From the IMG/VR virus record IMGVR_UViG_3300026118_000009, positions 1 to 47,335 of that record: a stretch of 47,335 nt of DNA, one strand, 5' to 3'. The position numbers were made by a program, and so were the translations under genes. The notes below the pieces were generated by a model, which was not told where the DNA came from, searched no databases, and worked only from the letters and a program-made list of their open reading frames with translations. Position 1 is the first letter of the stretch. The number at the start of each line of letters is the position of its first letter. Source of the stretch: a virus. Of the stretch, positions 1 through 6,588 are shown one piece after another.

Positions 1-99
1 CGGCGCCGGCCCGGACGTCGTGCCCGGCCCGTGGGACATGGACTGTGACGCCACGTGGCGCCACTTCTTCGAGGCCGAGATCCAGAAGATCGAGGCATC
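1..99. repeat. Terminal direct repeat, left copy (circular contig overlap)
   Basis: Bases 1-99 are identical to 47237-47335. A 99-bp exact overlap is what a de Bruijn assembler leaves at the ends of a circular contig, so I read it as an assembly overlap and not a biological terminal repeat. The reading frame of the nuclease gene runs through it without interruption, which supports closure. Confidence 0.9.
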
Positions 100-733
100 G
101 CAGCCGGTGCCGCGCTCACGCTGGCGCGCCAGCAAGAAGGGCGCCGAGGGTGAGACCTGGTGGAGCGTCAACGGCCCGGAGATGCTGCGCCGTTACCTTG
201 CCGCCCGGCCCGACGAGCCCACGGCCACCCTGCCCACGACGGGCGTCACCATCGATCGTGCGACCGGCGACTCGTCAACCACGATGACGCCGGCTATCGA
301 GATCGAGCGCACGGTCGACGTGTCGACCAACTACGGGCCCGTCGCGTACAAGGTGATCATCGACCGCATCACCGTGCGGCACGATCCTCGTCCGGGCGGT
401 TCGATCACCCTCGTGATCCGCGACTACAAGACCGGCGCGACGATGCCGGGCGACACGTCGCAACTCGGCGAGTACGCGCAGGTGTTGCGCCTGCTCGGCG
501 TGCCGCCGCAGGTCAAGATCGTCGGCACGTTCTTCGATGCTCGCAAGGGCACATGGACCCCCGAGGTCGACCTCGACGCCGCGTGGCCGGCCGACTGGTT
601 CGTCTACCACGTCACCACGGGGCAGGCGCAGCGCCTCGCCCTCACGCAGGGTCCCACGCCCGCGCGCCCGTCGAGCTTCTGCGGCGGTTGCGCGGTGCGC
701 TGGGCCTGCCCGATCAAAGGAGTACAGCGATGA
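2..733 (+). CDS. RecB/Cas4-like PD-(D/E)XK nuclease, C-terminal part
   Basis: This is the C-terminal part of the gene that begins at 46059. The whole protein is 636 aa and the visible part starts near residue 394. Numbered on the full protein it has the RecB-family nuclease motifs: acidic D514 (KVIID), D534-x-K536 (RDYKTG) and a QxxxY box (Q547, Y551). It ends in a cysteine cluster C620-x2-C623-x5-C629. With C332 in the N-terminal part this gives the one-plus-three cysteine pattern of Fe-S nucleases such as Cas4 and AddB. It probably processes DNA ends during replication or recombination. The GTG at 20 is only an internal codon. The stop overlaps the next gene (ATGA, 730). Confidence 0.85.
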   Translation, partial: GAGPDVVPGPWDMDCDATWRHFFEAEIQKIEASQPVPRSRWRASKKGAEGETWWSVNGPEMLRRYLAARPDEPTATLPTTGVTIDRATGDSSTTMTPAIEIERTVDVSTNYGPVAYKVIIDRITVRHDPRPGGSITLVIRDYKTGATMPGDTSQLGEYAQVLRLLGVPPQVKIVGTFFDARKGTWTPEVDLDAAWPADWFVYHVTTGQAQRLALTQGPTPARPSSFCGGCAVRWACPIKGVQR

Positions 734-1467
734 TCCACCCCGACGAAGAGCTCGGGCCGCGCCGCATCGGCGCACTGGCGGCCGTGCTCGCGCTGGCCCT
801 CGCGCTGACCGCGCTGGCCGCCTGGCTGGCGCCGGCGCGCGGCGGCGCGGCCACCCCCGCGACGTTGCCCACCCGGAGCACCACCCTGCAGCCCAACCCT
901 GGCTACTTGATCATGCCGATGGGCGACTCGATCACGGTCGGCGCCGGCAGCAGCAGCGGCACCGGCTACCGCGGCACCCTGGCCGCCCTCGTACCCGGCG
1001 CGACGTGGGCCGGCACGCAGGGCACCGCGCCCCTGTGGCACGAGGGGCACGGTAGCTGGACCCTCGACCAGCTCGCCGCACAGGCGCGCAACGTGGTCAG
1101 CGTGCCACGGCCCCGGTACGTGCTGCTGCTGGCCGGCACGATGGACGTGGCCGCCGGCCGCACGGCGGCGCAGCTGCTCGCCTCGACCGCCAGCGTGATT
1201 GCCGAGATCAAGGCGGGCTCGCCGAAGACGGTCATCCTGGTGATGAGCATCCCGGTGACCACGAACGGCAACGCGGCCCAGCAGCAGGTCGAGCGCGACT
1301 ACAACGCGGCGTTGCCCGCGCTCGTGACGGCCTTCCTGCCGCGGGTGCGCTACCTCGACGTGTCCGACGTCGGCGTCGGGTTCGACACCACGCATCCCAG
1401 CGACAGCGGGTACGCCGTGATGGCGCAGCGTCTCGCGGCCGCCCTCCCCCAGGTCATCGCGGACTGA
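730..1467 (+). CDS. SGNH/GDSL-type hydrolase with N-terminal membrane anchor or signal
   Basis: The protein is 245 aa. Residues 13-34 form a hydrophobic segment after a short N-terminus with two arginines, then an Ala/Thr/Pro linker, so the catalytic part is probably outside the cell membrane. Block I is GDSI with Ser67. Block V is DTTH, with Asp219 and His222 completing the triad. Block III, normally GxND, reads GTMD (136-139), so the usual oxyanion Asn is missing. The family cleaves ester bonds, and a cell-envelope ester is a reasonable substrate but is not shown. RBS AAAGGAG lies just upstream and the start overlaps the nuclease stop (ATGA). Confidence 0.8.
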   Translation: MIHPDEELGPRRIGALAAVLALALALTALAAWLAPARGGAATPATLPTRSTTLQPNPGYLIMPMGDSITVGAGSSSGTGYRGTLAALVPGATWAGTQGTAPLWHEGHGSWTLDQLAAQARNVVSVPRPRYVLLLAGTMDVAAGRTAAQLLASTASVIAEIKAGSPKTVILVMSIPVTTNGNAAQQQVERDYNAALPALVTAFLPRVRYLDVSDVGVGFDTTHPSDSGYAVMAQRLAAALPQVIAD

Positions 1468-1468
1468 C

Positions 1469-1720
1469 GTGGTCATCACCACGTGCAACGGGTGCGGGCA
1501 GCGCATCGCCGAGGACGACCGGTACGCCGCCCGCCGCGTGCAGCTCGGACCCGACGAGCTCGTCGACTGGTGTGGCCCGTGCGTGGCCGTCGTGCGCGCC
1601 GAGCTCCCGAGGCTGGTAGCCCAGGCGAGGGAGGCCCGCCGCGCCGCCGCCGCCGAGCCCGTACAGCGCCGGGCGCTGAGCATCTGGCGCTCGGGCGAGC
1701 AGATCAGCGTCAAACCATGA
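1469..1720 (+). CDS. Small zinc-ribbon-like protein
   Basis: This 83-aa protein starts at GTG, one base after the hydrolase stop, so it is probably translated by coupling. It has two cysteine pairs, CNGC near residue 6 and CGPC near residue 35, in a spacing that would fit a small zinc-binding fold. The second half is rich in Ala, Arg and Glu and looks helical. No family is recognised. It is the last gene before the operator-promoter at 1731, so it closes the long rightward unit that starts at 42990. Confidence 0.65.
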   Translation: MVITTCNGCGQRIAEDDRYAARRVQLGPDELVDWCGPCVAVVRAELPRLVAQAREARRAAAAEPVQRRALSIWRSGEQISVKP

Positions 1721-1730
1721 GCCGTAGCGC

Positions 1731-1759
1731 TTGACAGTACATGACGCATGGTGTAGTGT
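1731..1759 (+). promoter_or_regulatory. Class B operator-promoter for the 1803 gene and tRNA-like genes
   Basis: TTGACA (1731-1736), 17-bp spacer, TAGTGT (1754-1759). The spacer holds the operator variant GACGCATGGTG. The 1803 gene has a leader of about 37 nt with RBS AGGGGAG. The two tRNA-like genes downstream are probably on the same transcript. Confidence 0.75.
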
Positions 1760-1802
1760 TCTTCTTGTAAGGCAAGCGAACGCGACGATCAGGGGAGTGC
1801 AG

Positions 1803-1985
1803 ATGTTCGGCAAGCACAGGGGCCGCGAGACGGCGGCGGCCAACGACCACGTCGGCAAGCACCGGGTCAAGGACAGCGATCTGACCGCCAAGACCGCGGA
1901 CATTCGCGTCGACCGCGACGACCGCGGCCGGGTGACCGGCTGGGGCGTCGGCCGCGAGACCGGCTCGGACGACTACGAGCGCTAG
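1803..1985 (+). CDS. Small charged hypothetical protein
   Basis: This 60-aa, very hydrophilic protein is rich in Asp, Arg, Lys and Gly. The ATG at 1803 is chosen because AGGGGAG sits 6 nt upstream. The longer open frame that begins at the TTG of the -35 box (1731) is an artefact. Composition resembles a small nucleic-acid-associated or disordered protein, but no family is recognised. It is followed after 9 nt by the first tRNA-like gene. Confidence 0.6.
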   Translation: MFGKHRGRETAAANDHVGKHRVKDSDLTAKTADIRVDRDDRGRVTGWGVGRETGSDDYER

Positions 1986-1994
1986 GATCCAACC

Positions 1995-2080
1995 GCCCTG
2001 CTGGTGTAATGGCAGCATCTCACTACAGCGGTCGAAAGACCGGCTGGGTGAGGGTCCCCGTTCGAGTCGGGGGCGGGGCA
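1995..2080 (+). tRNA. tRNA-like gene with atypical anticodon arm (isotype not assignable)
   Basis: The acceptor strands GCCCTGC (1995-2001) and GCGGGGC (2073-2079) pair over 7 bp with one G-U. The T arm is CCCCG-TTCGAGT-CGGGG (2056-2072). The D arm GTGTAATGGCAGCAT has the GG of a D loop. The anticodon stem would be CTCAC/GTGAG (2019-2023/2048-2052), but it encloses 24 nt in place of 7. The extra bases form a stem GGTC/GACC capped by GAAA. Either there is an insertion in the loop or this is a tRNA-like RNA without an anticodon. CCA is not encoded. Confidence 0.55.
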
Positions 2081-2084
2081 CGAT

Positions 2085-2193
2085 GGCCGTCTGCGCCCGT
2101 AACCGGAAGCAAACTCCGGATTGACTGGACAGAGCGGCGCCGGGAGAACGTGATCGCTCGGCGTGATCGCTGGTTCGACTCCAGCGGCGGCCA
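2085..2193 (+). tRNA. Second tRNA-like gene, irregular D and anticodon regions
   Basis: It starts 4 nt after the first tRNA-like gene. Acceptor strands GGCCGTC (2085-2091) and GGCGGCC (2186-2192) pair over 7 bp with one G-U. The T arm GCTGG-TTCGACT-CCAGC (2169-2185) is canonical. At 109 nt it is too long for a standard tRNA. Internal stems are visible (CCGGA/TCCGG at 2103-2119 with a 7-nt loop, and CGCCG/CGGCG at 2138-2163), but none gives a normal anticodon loop with T33. It may be interrupted, degenerate or tRNA-mimicking. Confidence 0.4.
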
Positions 2194-2327
2194 CGCGAAG
2201 TCGGCCCGTATGTCGACCGGACAACCGGTGAGCCTGGCCGGCGCGCAGAGACGCGCAGCGGAGAGCTTGTCGTGACAGTACCCCGTCGTGTGGCTGCCCC
2301 TTACGCACAGCATGATGGACGCAGTAC

Positions 2328-2356
2328 TTGACGCGTCGTGTACATTGCGGTAGCGT
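2328..2356 (+). promoter_or_regulatory. Class B operator-promoter with long structured leader
   Basis: TTGACG (2328-2333), 17-bp spacer, TAGCGT (2351-2356). The start AGTACTTGACGC resembles the divergent promoter at 42951. Transcription would begin near 2363, leaving about 145 nt of leader before the GTG at 2507. Bases 2194-2327 hold nothing else that I recognise. Confidence 0.55.
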
Positions 2357-2413
2357 CGAGGCGCAAAGGAACGCCGGACGCGTCGGTGCAACCGGACTCC
2401 GGAGCGGAGCACG

Positions 2414-2449
2414 GGGCCGCGGCGGGTGTGTGCGCACCTGCCGCGGCCC
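2414..2449 (+). promoter_or_regulatory. Long hairpin in the leader of the 2507 gene
   Basis: Arms 2414-2428 and 2435-2449 pair over 15 bp with a single G-U and a 6-nt loop, the most stable simple hairpin in this region. It lies between the promoter at 2328 and the start codon at 2507 and is not followed by a T tract. An attenuator, protein-binding element or RNA-stabilising structure are all possible. Confidence 0.5.
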
Positions 2450-2506
2450 ACCCGACAACTGCACACCGACAGGGCATCGCGCCCACCCCACGACGAAAGG
2501 GTCATC

Positions 2507-3457
2507 GTGACCTATCCGCAGTACGCACCGCCCCAGCAGCCTCAGGGCTACCCGTCGCAGAGCTACGCGCCGGCCTACCCCCCGGCGCCCCCCGCGGCCC
2601 AGCAGGGCCAGCCGATCGCCCCGCCCGTGCCTCAACTGCGCAACGGCAGTGGCGGCGCCGGGGTGCCGGCGCCGAAGTTCCGCCACCTGCTCGGCCGGAC
2701 GATCATCGTCGAGCCGATCCGGGTGGACGAGGACGCGATGGACACGTCGGTCAACCCGCCCGTGAAGCGGCCCGAGGCCTACTTCCACCTGACCGTGGTC
2801 GACGGTGGGCCGGTGCAGTACGGCGACAGCCAGGACCGCGACGTGTCCAAGCAGCGCCCAAACACCCACGAGTCCGACGTGCCGTGCCGCTTCACCAACG
2901 TCAACGACCGGTCGTTCGGCTTCGTGCAGGCGGTGCGCGACGCGCTCGCCGCCGGCGAGCCCGGGCGGGTCGGCGTCGTGCAGCAGGGCACGAAGGGCAA
3001 CAAGCCATACCTGATCACCAAGACCGGCACCGACGTGCTGGGCAACGAGCGCCCGGACGGCGAGGCGCGCTTCGCCGCGGCGATGGACCTGTTCGGCAAG
3101 ATCTGGCACGACAAGCACGCGCCGGCCGGCGCGCCAAAGCAGTTCGTCTCCCCCGAGCCGCGTTCGCTCGTCGCCCCGCCCGCGGCCGCCGTCCCGCAGG
3201 TCAACTACGCCGCCCCGGCGCAGGCGCCGCAGCAGCACGCCGGGTACGGCCAGCAGCCCCCCGCCCCGCCTGCCTACGGCGGCGTCCCGGCGGCCAACGG
3301 CTACTACATGCCCGCCGCCCCGCCGGCCCCGGCCCCCGCCGCCCCCGCGCTGCCCCCGGCCGTCGAGCAGTGGCTGGCCACCCTCCCGCCCGAGCTCGCC
3401 GCCCAGCAGCGCACGGCGTACCTCGCCAACCAGGCCCCGGCCGGCCCGGGCATCTAG
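2507..3457 (+). CDS. Proline-rich protein, possible ssDNA-binding protein
   Basis: This 316-aa protein has Pro/Ala/Gln/Tyr-rich low-complexity segments at residues 1-45 and about 215-290, flanking a compact core (about 55-200). The core begins with a strand pattern around LLGRTIIVEPIRV and YFHLTVVDGG. From memory this layout resembles a common actinophage family placed with DNA-replication genes and sometimes suspected to be OB-fold ssDNA-binding, but no diagnostic motif proves that. The GTG at 2507 is preferred to the longer frame from 2426 because GAAAGG precedes it and the upstream bases form the leader hairpin. Confidence 0.55.
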   Translation: MTYPQYAPPQQPQGYPSQSYAPAYPPAPPAAQQGQPIAPPVPQLRNGSGGAGVPAPKFRHLLGRTIIVEPIRVDEDAMDTSVNPPVKRPEAYFHLTVVDGGPVQYGDSQDRDVSKQRPNTHESDVPCRFTNVNDRSFGFVQAVRDALAAGEPGRVGVVQQGTKGNKPYLITKTGTDVLGNERPDGEARFAAAMDLFGKIWHDKHAPAGAPKQFVSPEPRSLVAPPAAAVPQVNYAAPAQAPQQHAGYGQQPPAPPAYGGVPAANGYYMPAAPPAPAPAAPALPPAVEQWLATLPPELAAQQRTAYLANQAPAGPGI

Positions 3458-3569
3458 CCTCACCCCGCGCAGCCCCCCGCTCGGTGCGACCGGCCACCTG
3501 CCGCCTAGGGCCGGAGATCGGGGAGCCCCCACGGGTAGTGCCGCCCCGTGCGCACGCGGCACGCACAGA

Positions 3570-3603
3570 GAACGGCCTCCCGCCCAGGAACGGGGGGCCG
3601 TTC
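3570..3603 (+). terminator. Hairpin terminator after the 2507 gene
   Basis: GAACGGCC (3570-3577) pairs with GGCCGTTC (3596-3603), extended inward by TCCCG/CGGGG. There is no T tract, as is usual for actinobacterial terminators. It separates the 2507 unit from the next promoter at 3627. Confidence 0.6.
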
Positions 3604-3626
3604 GTGCTGTCCGCCCTATCCGACGC

Positions 3627-3655
3627 TTGACAGTACACCATGCATGGTGTACTGT
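3627..3655 (+). promoter_or_regulatory. Class B operator-promoter with perfect 26-bp palindrome
   Basis: TTGACA (3627-3632), 17-bp spacer, TACTGT (3650-3655). Bases 3630-3655 form a perfect 26-bp palindrome with half-site ACAGTACACCATG. This is the most symmetric copy of the operator in the genome and covers the end of -35, all of the spacer and the whole -10. Confidence 0.8.
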
Positions 3656-3696
3656 AGTTCTTGTCAGGGAGAACGGGGACAACGAAGGGGACACCG

Positions 3697-4005
3697 ATGA
3701 CGATCATCAGCATCAACAGCCCGGACTGGACGATCGAGGCGATGCGGGCCGACTGGGCGGACGACACCAGCCTCACGGCGGCCGAGGTCAACGCCTGCGC
3801 CGACGCGGAATACGCCTACCTGATCAACCACACGCACGAGTCGCTGCGCGGATGGTCGTACGACGGGACCGGCTTCACGGGCTCGGCGCGCAACGACGCG
3901 CTGCAGCTCATCGGCCAGCTGCGCAGCGAGGCCATCGACTACGTGCTGTCGAACCTCGACGAGATCCGCGCCGAGCTGGCGACCATCGCCGAGCTGTCCG
4001 CCTAG
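3697..4005 (+). CDS. Hypothetical acidic protein
   Basis: This 102-aa acidic protein looks mostly alpha-helical. It starts at ATG 3697 behind RBS AAGGGG, with a leader of about 35 nt from the palindromic promoter at 3627. The DIR-x-ELATIAELSA C-terminus looks like a terminal helix. No family is recognised. It is the only gene of its unit and its end almost meets the end of the leftward gene at 4008. Confidence 0.65.
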   Translation: MTIISINSPDWTIEAMRADWADDTSLTAAEVNACADAEYAYLINHTHESLRGWSYDGTGFTGSARNDALQLIGQLRSEAIDYVLSNLDEIRAELATIAELSA

Positions 4006-4007
4006 TC

Positions 4008-4328
4008 CTACCAGCTGTGCATGCCCGCGCCGCCGATGCCGCCCAAGGGGGCGCTCGGCGGCGCGCTGCCGTCCCCTGCGGGCCGCACGGAGGGCTTGGG
4101 CACCAGCGGCACGCCGGCATCGTCGCGCGGCCGCACGAGCGGCGTCACGGCGCCGTGCGTGAGCACGCCGAGCACCGCGGTCAGCACGGCGATGGCGCCG
4201 AGTAGGTACGGCGACCACGACGCGGGCAGGAGGTGAGCACCCTCGTTCACTGCCTCGACCGCGACGAGCACGCTGAGTACCGTGGTCATCCACGCTACTG
4301 GCTGGACCTTGATACCTCTGATCACCAT
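4008..4328 (-). CDS. Two-TM membrane protein, holin-like
   Basis: This 106-aa leftward protein lies within the rightward arm. It has two hydrophobic segments (about residues 13-33 and 38-60) joined by a short turn, then a Pro/Gly-rich tail containing VTPLVRPRDDAG. From memory, actinophage holin candidates often show two helices followed by a V-x-P-x-x-R-P tail, so a holin role is plausible but unproven. The endolysin is about 8 kb away at 11997-12842. ATG 4328 is chosen; a GTG follows it directly. The start of the neighbouring rightward promoter is only about 40 bp away. Confidence 0.55.
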   Translation of the reverse strand: MVIRGIKVQPVAWMTTVLSVLVAVEAVNEGAHLLPASWSPYLLGAIAVLTAVLGVLTHGAVTPLVRPRDDAGVPLVPKPSVRPAGDGSAPPSAPLGGIGGAGMHSW

Positions 4329-4370
4329 GCCCCGCAGTATGCGCCCCGCGGCCCCCCTCCCGCCAGGCCC

Positions 4371-4398
4371 TTGACAAGTACACCACGCATGGTAGACT
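4371..4398 (+). promoter_or_regulatory. Class A (leaderless) operator-promoter
   Basis: TTGACA (4371-4376), 16-bp spacer with ACACCACGCATGG, TAGACT (4393-4398). Only 6 nt separate the -10 box from ATG 4405, so the transcript should begin at or within a base or two of the start codon. Confidence 0.8.
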
Positions 4399-4404
4399 GA
4401 TGGC

Positions 4405-5205
4405 ATGGCGAAGATGAGCAAGGCGCAGCGGGCCGCGATCCTCAACGCGTACATCCTCCGGCCCACCCGGCAGCCCGCGTACCGCGACCTCGGGGTGTTC
4501 ACCCGGAAGCAGTGGCGCTCCGACGAAGCTGCCCTGCGCAACGGCTGGGTCGACCAGTACGGGCGCGAGACCACGGCCGGCCTCGTCGAGGCGGGCGTCG
4601 ACATGGCCGCCATCGAGGACTGGGCTTACCGGGAGCACAACGCCTGGATGGCATGCCGGGCGCCGGCCGTCCAGCGCTTTCACCAGCTGGTGAAGAAGGC
4701 CCGGAGCTTCCAGGGTGCGCTCGACATCCTGCACGTCGAGGCGCTGCAAGAGAACGCGGCGCGCTCCCCGGCGCACGTGCGCAACAACTGCCCCGCGCTG
4801 CCCGTCGGCGGCTGCATGCAGTGCACCGCGCCCGCCACGGTGCGCGCCGCCCGCGGCGAGGTTGTCGACGCGTACCAGCCGGCCGCCAAGACCCCCGAGG
4901 AGTGGGACGCAGACTCACGCAACGGTCTGCGCATCCTGAGCTGGCCCGACTTCGGGCAGGGCCTCTGGAAGATCCTGCCGGACTACCGGCGCGGTGAGCC
5001 GATCACGTGGACGCAGTTCAAGGCCGCGCGCCGCGGCGCAACCATTCAGCTGAAGCCCGGCTTCACGTGGGACGACATCGACCGCATCACCCCGCGCGAC
5101 GGTGCGGCTGTCGAGGCGCCGGCCCACTGCGGTACTCATTGGGTCGCCGAGATCCAACACTGCCCGCGGTGCGGGCTCACCGCCGATCAACACCCGCGGC
5201 CCTAG
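4405..5205 (+). CDS. Hypothetical protein with C-terminal zinc-finger-like cysteines
   Basis: This 266-aa protein is read from a predicted leaderless mRNA. The N-terminal 120 residues are basic and helical, with an Arg/Lys-rich start. Cysteines cluster in the middle (CPALPVGGCMQC, near residues 132-143) and at the end (a Cys-His pair, then CPRCG near 253-257), which suggests one or two metal sites. No catalytic motif is recognised. Its stop overlaps the end of the leftward gene at 5202 by 4 bp, so the two units are convergent. Confidence 0.65.
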   Translation: MAKMSKAQRAAILNAYILRPTRQPAYRDLGVFTRKQWRSDEAALRNGWVDQYGRETTAGLVEAGVDMAAIEDWAYREHNAWMACRAPAVQRFHQLVKKARSFQGALDILHVEALQENAARSPAHVRNNCPALPVGGCMQCTAPATVRAARGEVVDAYQPAAKTPEEWDADSRNGLRILSWPDFGQGLWKILPDYRRGEPITWTQFKAARRGATIQLKPGFTWDDIDRITPRDGAAVEAPAHCGTHWVAEIQHCPRCGLTADQHPRP

Positions 5206-5462
5206 CAGCGTCGCGCCAGGTACTCCCTGATCGCCTCGACCTGCCGCCGCCCGCGCTCGGTGCTGGGCGGCGGCGCGGTGTCGTCGTTGAAGATCTTGAT
5301 CAGCTCGCAGAGGTCGTCCTGCTGTTCCTGCTGCACGCGGTCGGTGCGCGCCCGGCCGGTGCGCTCGACATTGTTGGTGTACAGGATGCCCGAGCCGGCC
5401 AGCCCGCCGAAGCTGACCACGAGCGTCAGCACGAGGATGGTCCAGCGCTGGCGCTCGGTCAT
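5202..5462 (-). CDS. Small membrane-anchored protein
   Basis: The protein is 86 aa from ATG 5462, or 89 aa from ATG 5471. GAGG lies 9 nt before 5462 but touches 5471, so 5462 is preferred. One N-terminal transmembrane helix (about residues 7-28) is followed by a short hydrophilic domain with two cysteines and a TERGRRQVEAIREYLARRC end. Similar one-helix proteins with a DLC...C tail are common in actinophages, as far as I recall, without a known role. A location near lysis genes is possible. An 8-bp inverted repeat (5481-5508) lies just upstream. Confidence 0.55.
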   Translation of the reverse strand: MTERQRWTILVLTLVVSFGGLAGSGILYTNNVERTGRARTDRVQQEQQDDLCELIKIFNDDTAPPPSTERGRRQVEAIREYLARRC

Positions 5463-5480
5463 ACGGGCCATCCTCGCACC

Positions 5481-5508
5481 CGAACGGTTACCTCGCGATG
5501 ACCGTTCG
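5481..5508. repeat. Inverted repeat between two leftward membrane genes
   Basis: CGAACGGT (5481-5488) and ACCGTTCG (5501-5508) are perfect 8-bp arms around a 12-nt loop. A second palindrome, TGCACGTGCA, lies at 5523-5532. Either could be an operator or a weak terminator for the leftward pair. Confidence 0.4.
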
Positions 5509-5538
5509 ATGCCGAATGATGCTGCACGTGCAACTTTC

Positions 5539-5703
5539 TCAGTGCTGCATCGCCTGGCCGGCGGCGATGATCGCCGTCAGAATCCACGCGGCCAGCCCCA
5601 GCGGCACCAGGCTCGGCCGGGAGGGGAGCCCCGCCGGCGCGAAGGTGGCGATCAAGAAGCAGACGAACCCCAGCACGAGCAGCACGAGAACGATGATCTC
5701 CAT
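5539..5703 (-). CDS. Very small membrane protein
   Basis: This 54-aa protein is almost entirely hydrophobic, with two potential transmembrane stretches (residues 2-22 and 32-50) joined by a short Pro/Ser loop. ATG 5703 has GAGAG a few bases upstream. A longer upstream frame exists but is hydrophilic and lacks an RBS. The function is unknown. Small holin or accessory lysis protein is one reading, given the other leftward membrane genes nearby. Confidence 0.5.
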   Translation of the reverse strand: MEIIVLVLLVLGFVCFLIATFAPAGLPSRPSLVPLGLAAWILTAIIAAGQAMQH

Positions 5704-5745
5704 GCATCTCTCGTACCCGGTGCTCAACATCCTTACGCTGAGCAC

Positions 5746-6024
5746 ATGCCCCTGTCGACCAGCTTGGCCGCTCTCGTCACCGCTATCGCCACAGCGCTCA
5801 TCGCTGTGGGCGGCGTGATCACGTCCATCACGGTGCTGCTGCCGATCCTGCGCGGCACCCGCGCCAACACGCGGTCGATCGTCGAGGTGCACACGATCGT
5901 CAACCAGCAGCGCACCGACGCCATGCGCTACCAGGAACGTCTCATCGAGGCGCTGATCACGGCGGGCATCGCCGTGCCGCCCGACTCATCGTTGCGGGCC
6001 AGCGACGGCGGACCCGCAGCTTGA
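5746..6024 (+). CDS. Small membrane protein with charged tail
   Basis: This 92-aa protein has one or two N-terminal hydrophobic segments (residues 4-36), then a hydrophilic helical tail with VHTIVNQQRTDAMRYQ. Phage proteins of this shape are often called holin-like, but I have no proof here. A TACGCT box 6 nt before ATG 5746 may be a -10 for a leaderless mRNA, without a clear -35 or operator. The TGA stop (6022-6024) lies inside the -35 box of the next promoter. Confidence 0.55.
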   Translation: MPLSTSLAALVTAIATALIAVGGVITSITVLLPILRGTRANTRSIVEVHTIVNQQRTDAMRYQERLIEALITAGIAVPPDSSLRASDGGPAA

Positions 6025-6048
6025 CAAGTACACCATGCATGGTAGACT
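6021..6048 (+). promoter_or_regulatory. Class A (leaderless) operator-promoter
   Basis: TTGACA (6021-6026), 16-bp spacer with ACACCATGCATGG, TAGACT (6043-6048), then 6 nt to ATG 6055. The stop of the upstream gene is the TGA within TTGACA. Confidence 0.85.
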
Positions 6049-6054
6049 ACTGGT

Positions 6055-6588
6055 ATGCATTCAGGATCATGGACTACATCATCGTCGAGCGATCCGGGCG
6101 CGCTTGCAATTGTCGATGGGCTCGGCGAATTCTCTCTCCACGGCCCGCATTACTCGCGACGTACGCCAGGATCGAAAACGTTCACCGGTGTCGGGCAAGA
6201 GATCGTGTTGGTACATCCGGCGGGCGCCGTGTGGGCTGTCGTGCGTTCGCGCGTTCCCGCGCCCCGGGGTAGTGGCGCATCGCGCGGCCGAACGGGCGAG
6301 ACTGCGCCGGGCCGGTATGTCTGGCGGAACATGATGTTCCGCAACCTGTCCGGCGAGCGGTCAAGCGATCTCATCCGACAAGCTGTATTCAAGAGTGCGC
6401 ATGAATGGATGACACGCTACGGCGAGCTTCCTGCCGAGATGCTGCAAACCGAAGTGCGCGCAGATCTCGTACGCAGCGAAATTCCCGGCTACTGCTACCG
6501 GCGAGCTGGTTGGGTTGCATATCGACGCCGCGGGCAGCTGCTGTATCTACGCTGCCCGCGGACACAGATCGAACGTGCTTTTGCCTAG
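6055..6588 (+). CDS. Hypothetical protein of lower GC content
   Basis: This 177-aa protein is read from a predicted leaderless mRNA. The C-terminal half is basic and carries an aromatic-rich stretch (VWRNMMFRNLSGERSSDLI) followed by YGELPAEMLQTEV and a CYRRAGW segment; I recall similar domains in other actinophage unknowns. Codon use is visibly less GC-biased than in the neighbours (many TCA, CAA and ATT codons), which suggests recent acquisition. Its end overlaps the leftward micro-ORF at 6585 by 4 bp. Confidence 0.65.
   Translation: MHSGSWTTSSSSDPGALAIVDGLGEFSLHGPHYSRRTPGSKTFTGVGQEIVLVHPAGAVWAVVRSRVPAPRGSGASRGRTGETAPGRYVWRNMMFRNLSGERSSDLIRQAVFKSAHEWMTRYGELPAEMLQTEVRADLVRSEIPGYCYRRAGWVAYRRRGQLLYLRCPRTQIERAFA

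Noticed and set aside
1731-1802. In-frame extension of the 1803 gene starting at TTG inside the -35 box; similar TTG starts occur at other TTGACA boxes
   Set aside because: These starts are the promoter sequence itself. The downstream ATG has a good RBS (1803) or leaderless geometry.
2030-2041. Reading GAA in the hairpin GGTC-GAAA-GACC as a Phe anticodon
   Set aside because: The surrounding pairs give a 4-nt GNRA loop, not a 7-nt loop with T33, so no isotype can be assigned.
2426-2506. Longer GTG start for the proline-rich protein
   Set aside because: It lies within the leader hairpin, has no RBS, and the added residues look unnatural compared with the start at 2507.
5734-5745. Leaderless promoter for the 5746 gene (TACGCT 6 nt before ATG)
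   Set aside because: The spacing fits but there is no -35 box and no operator, so it was not listed as a separate feature.
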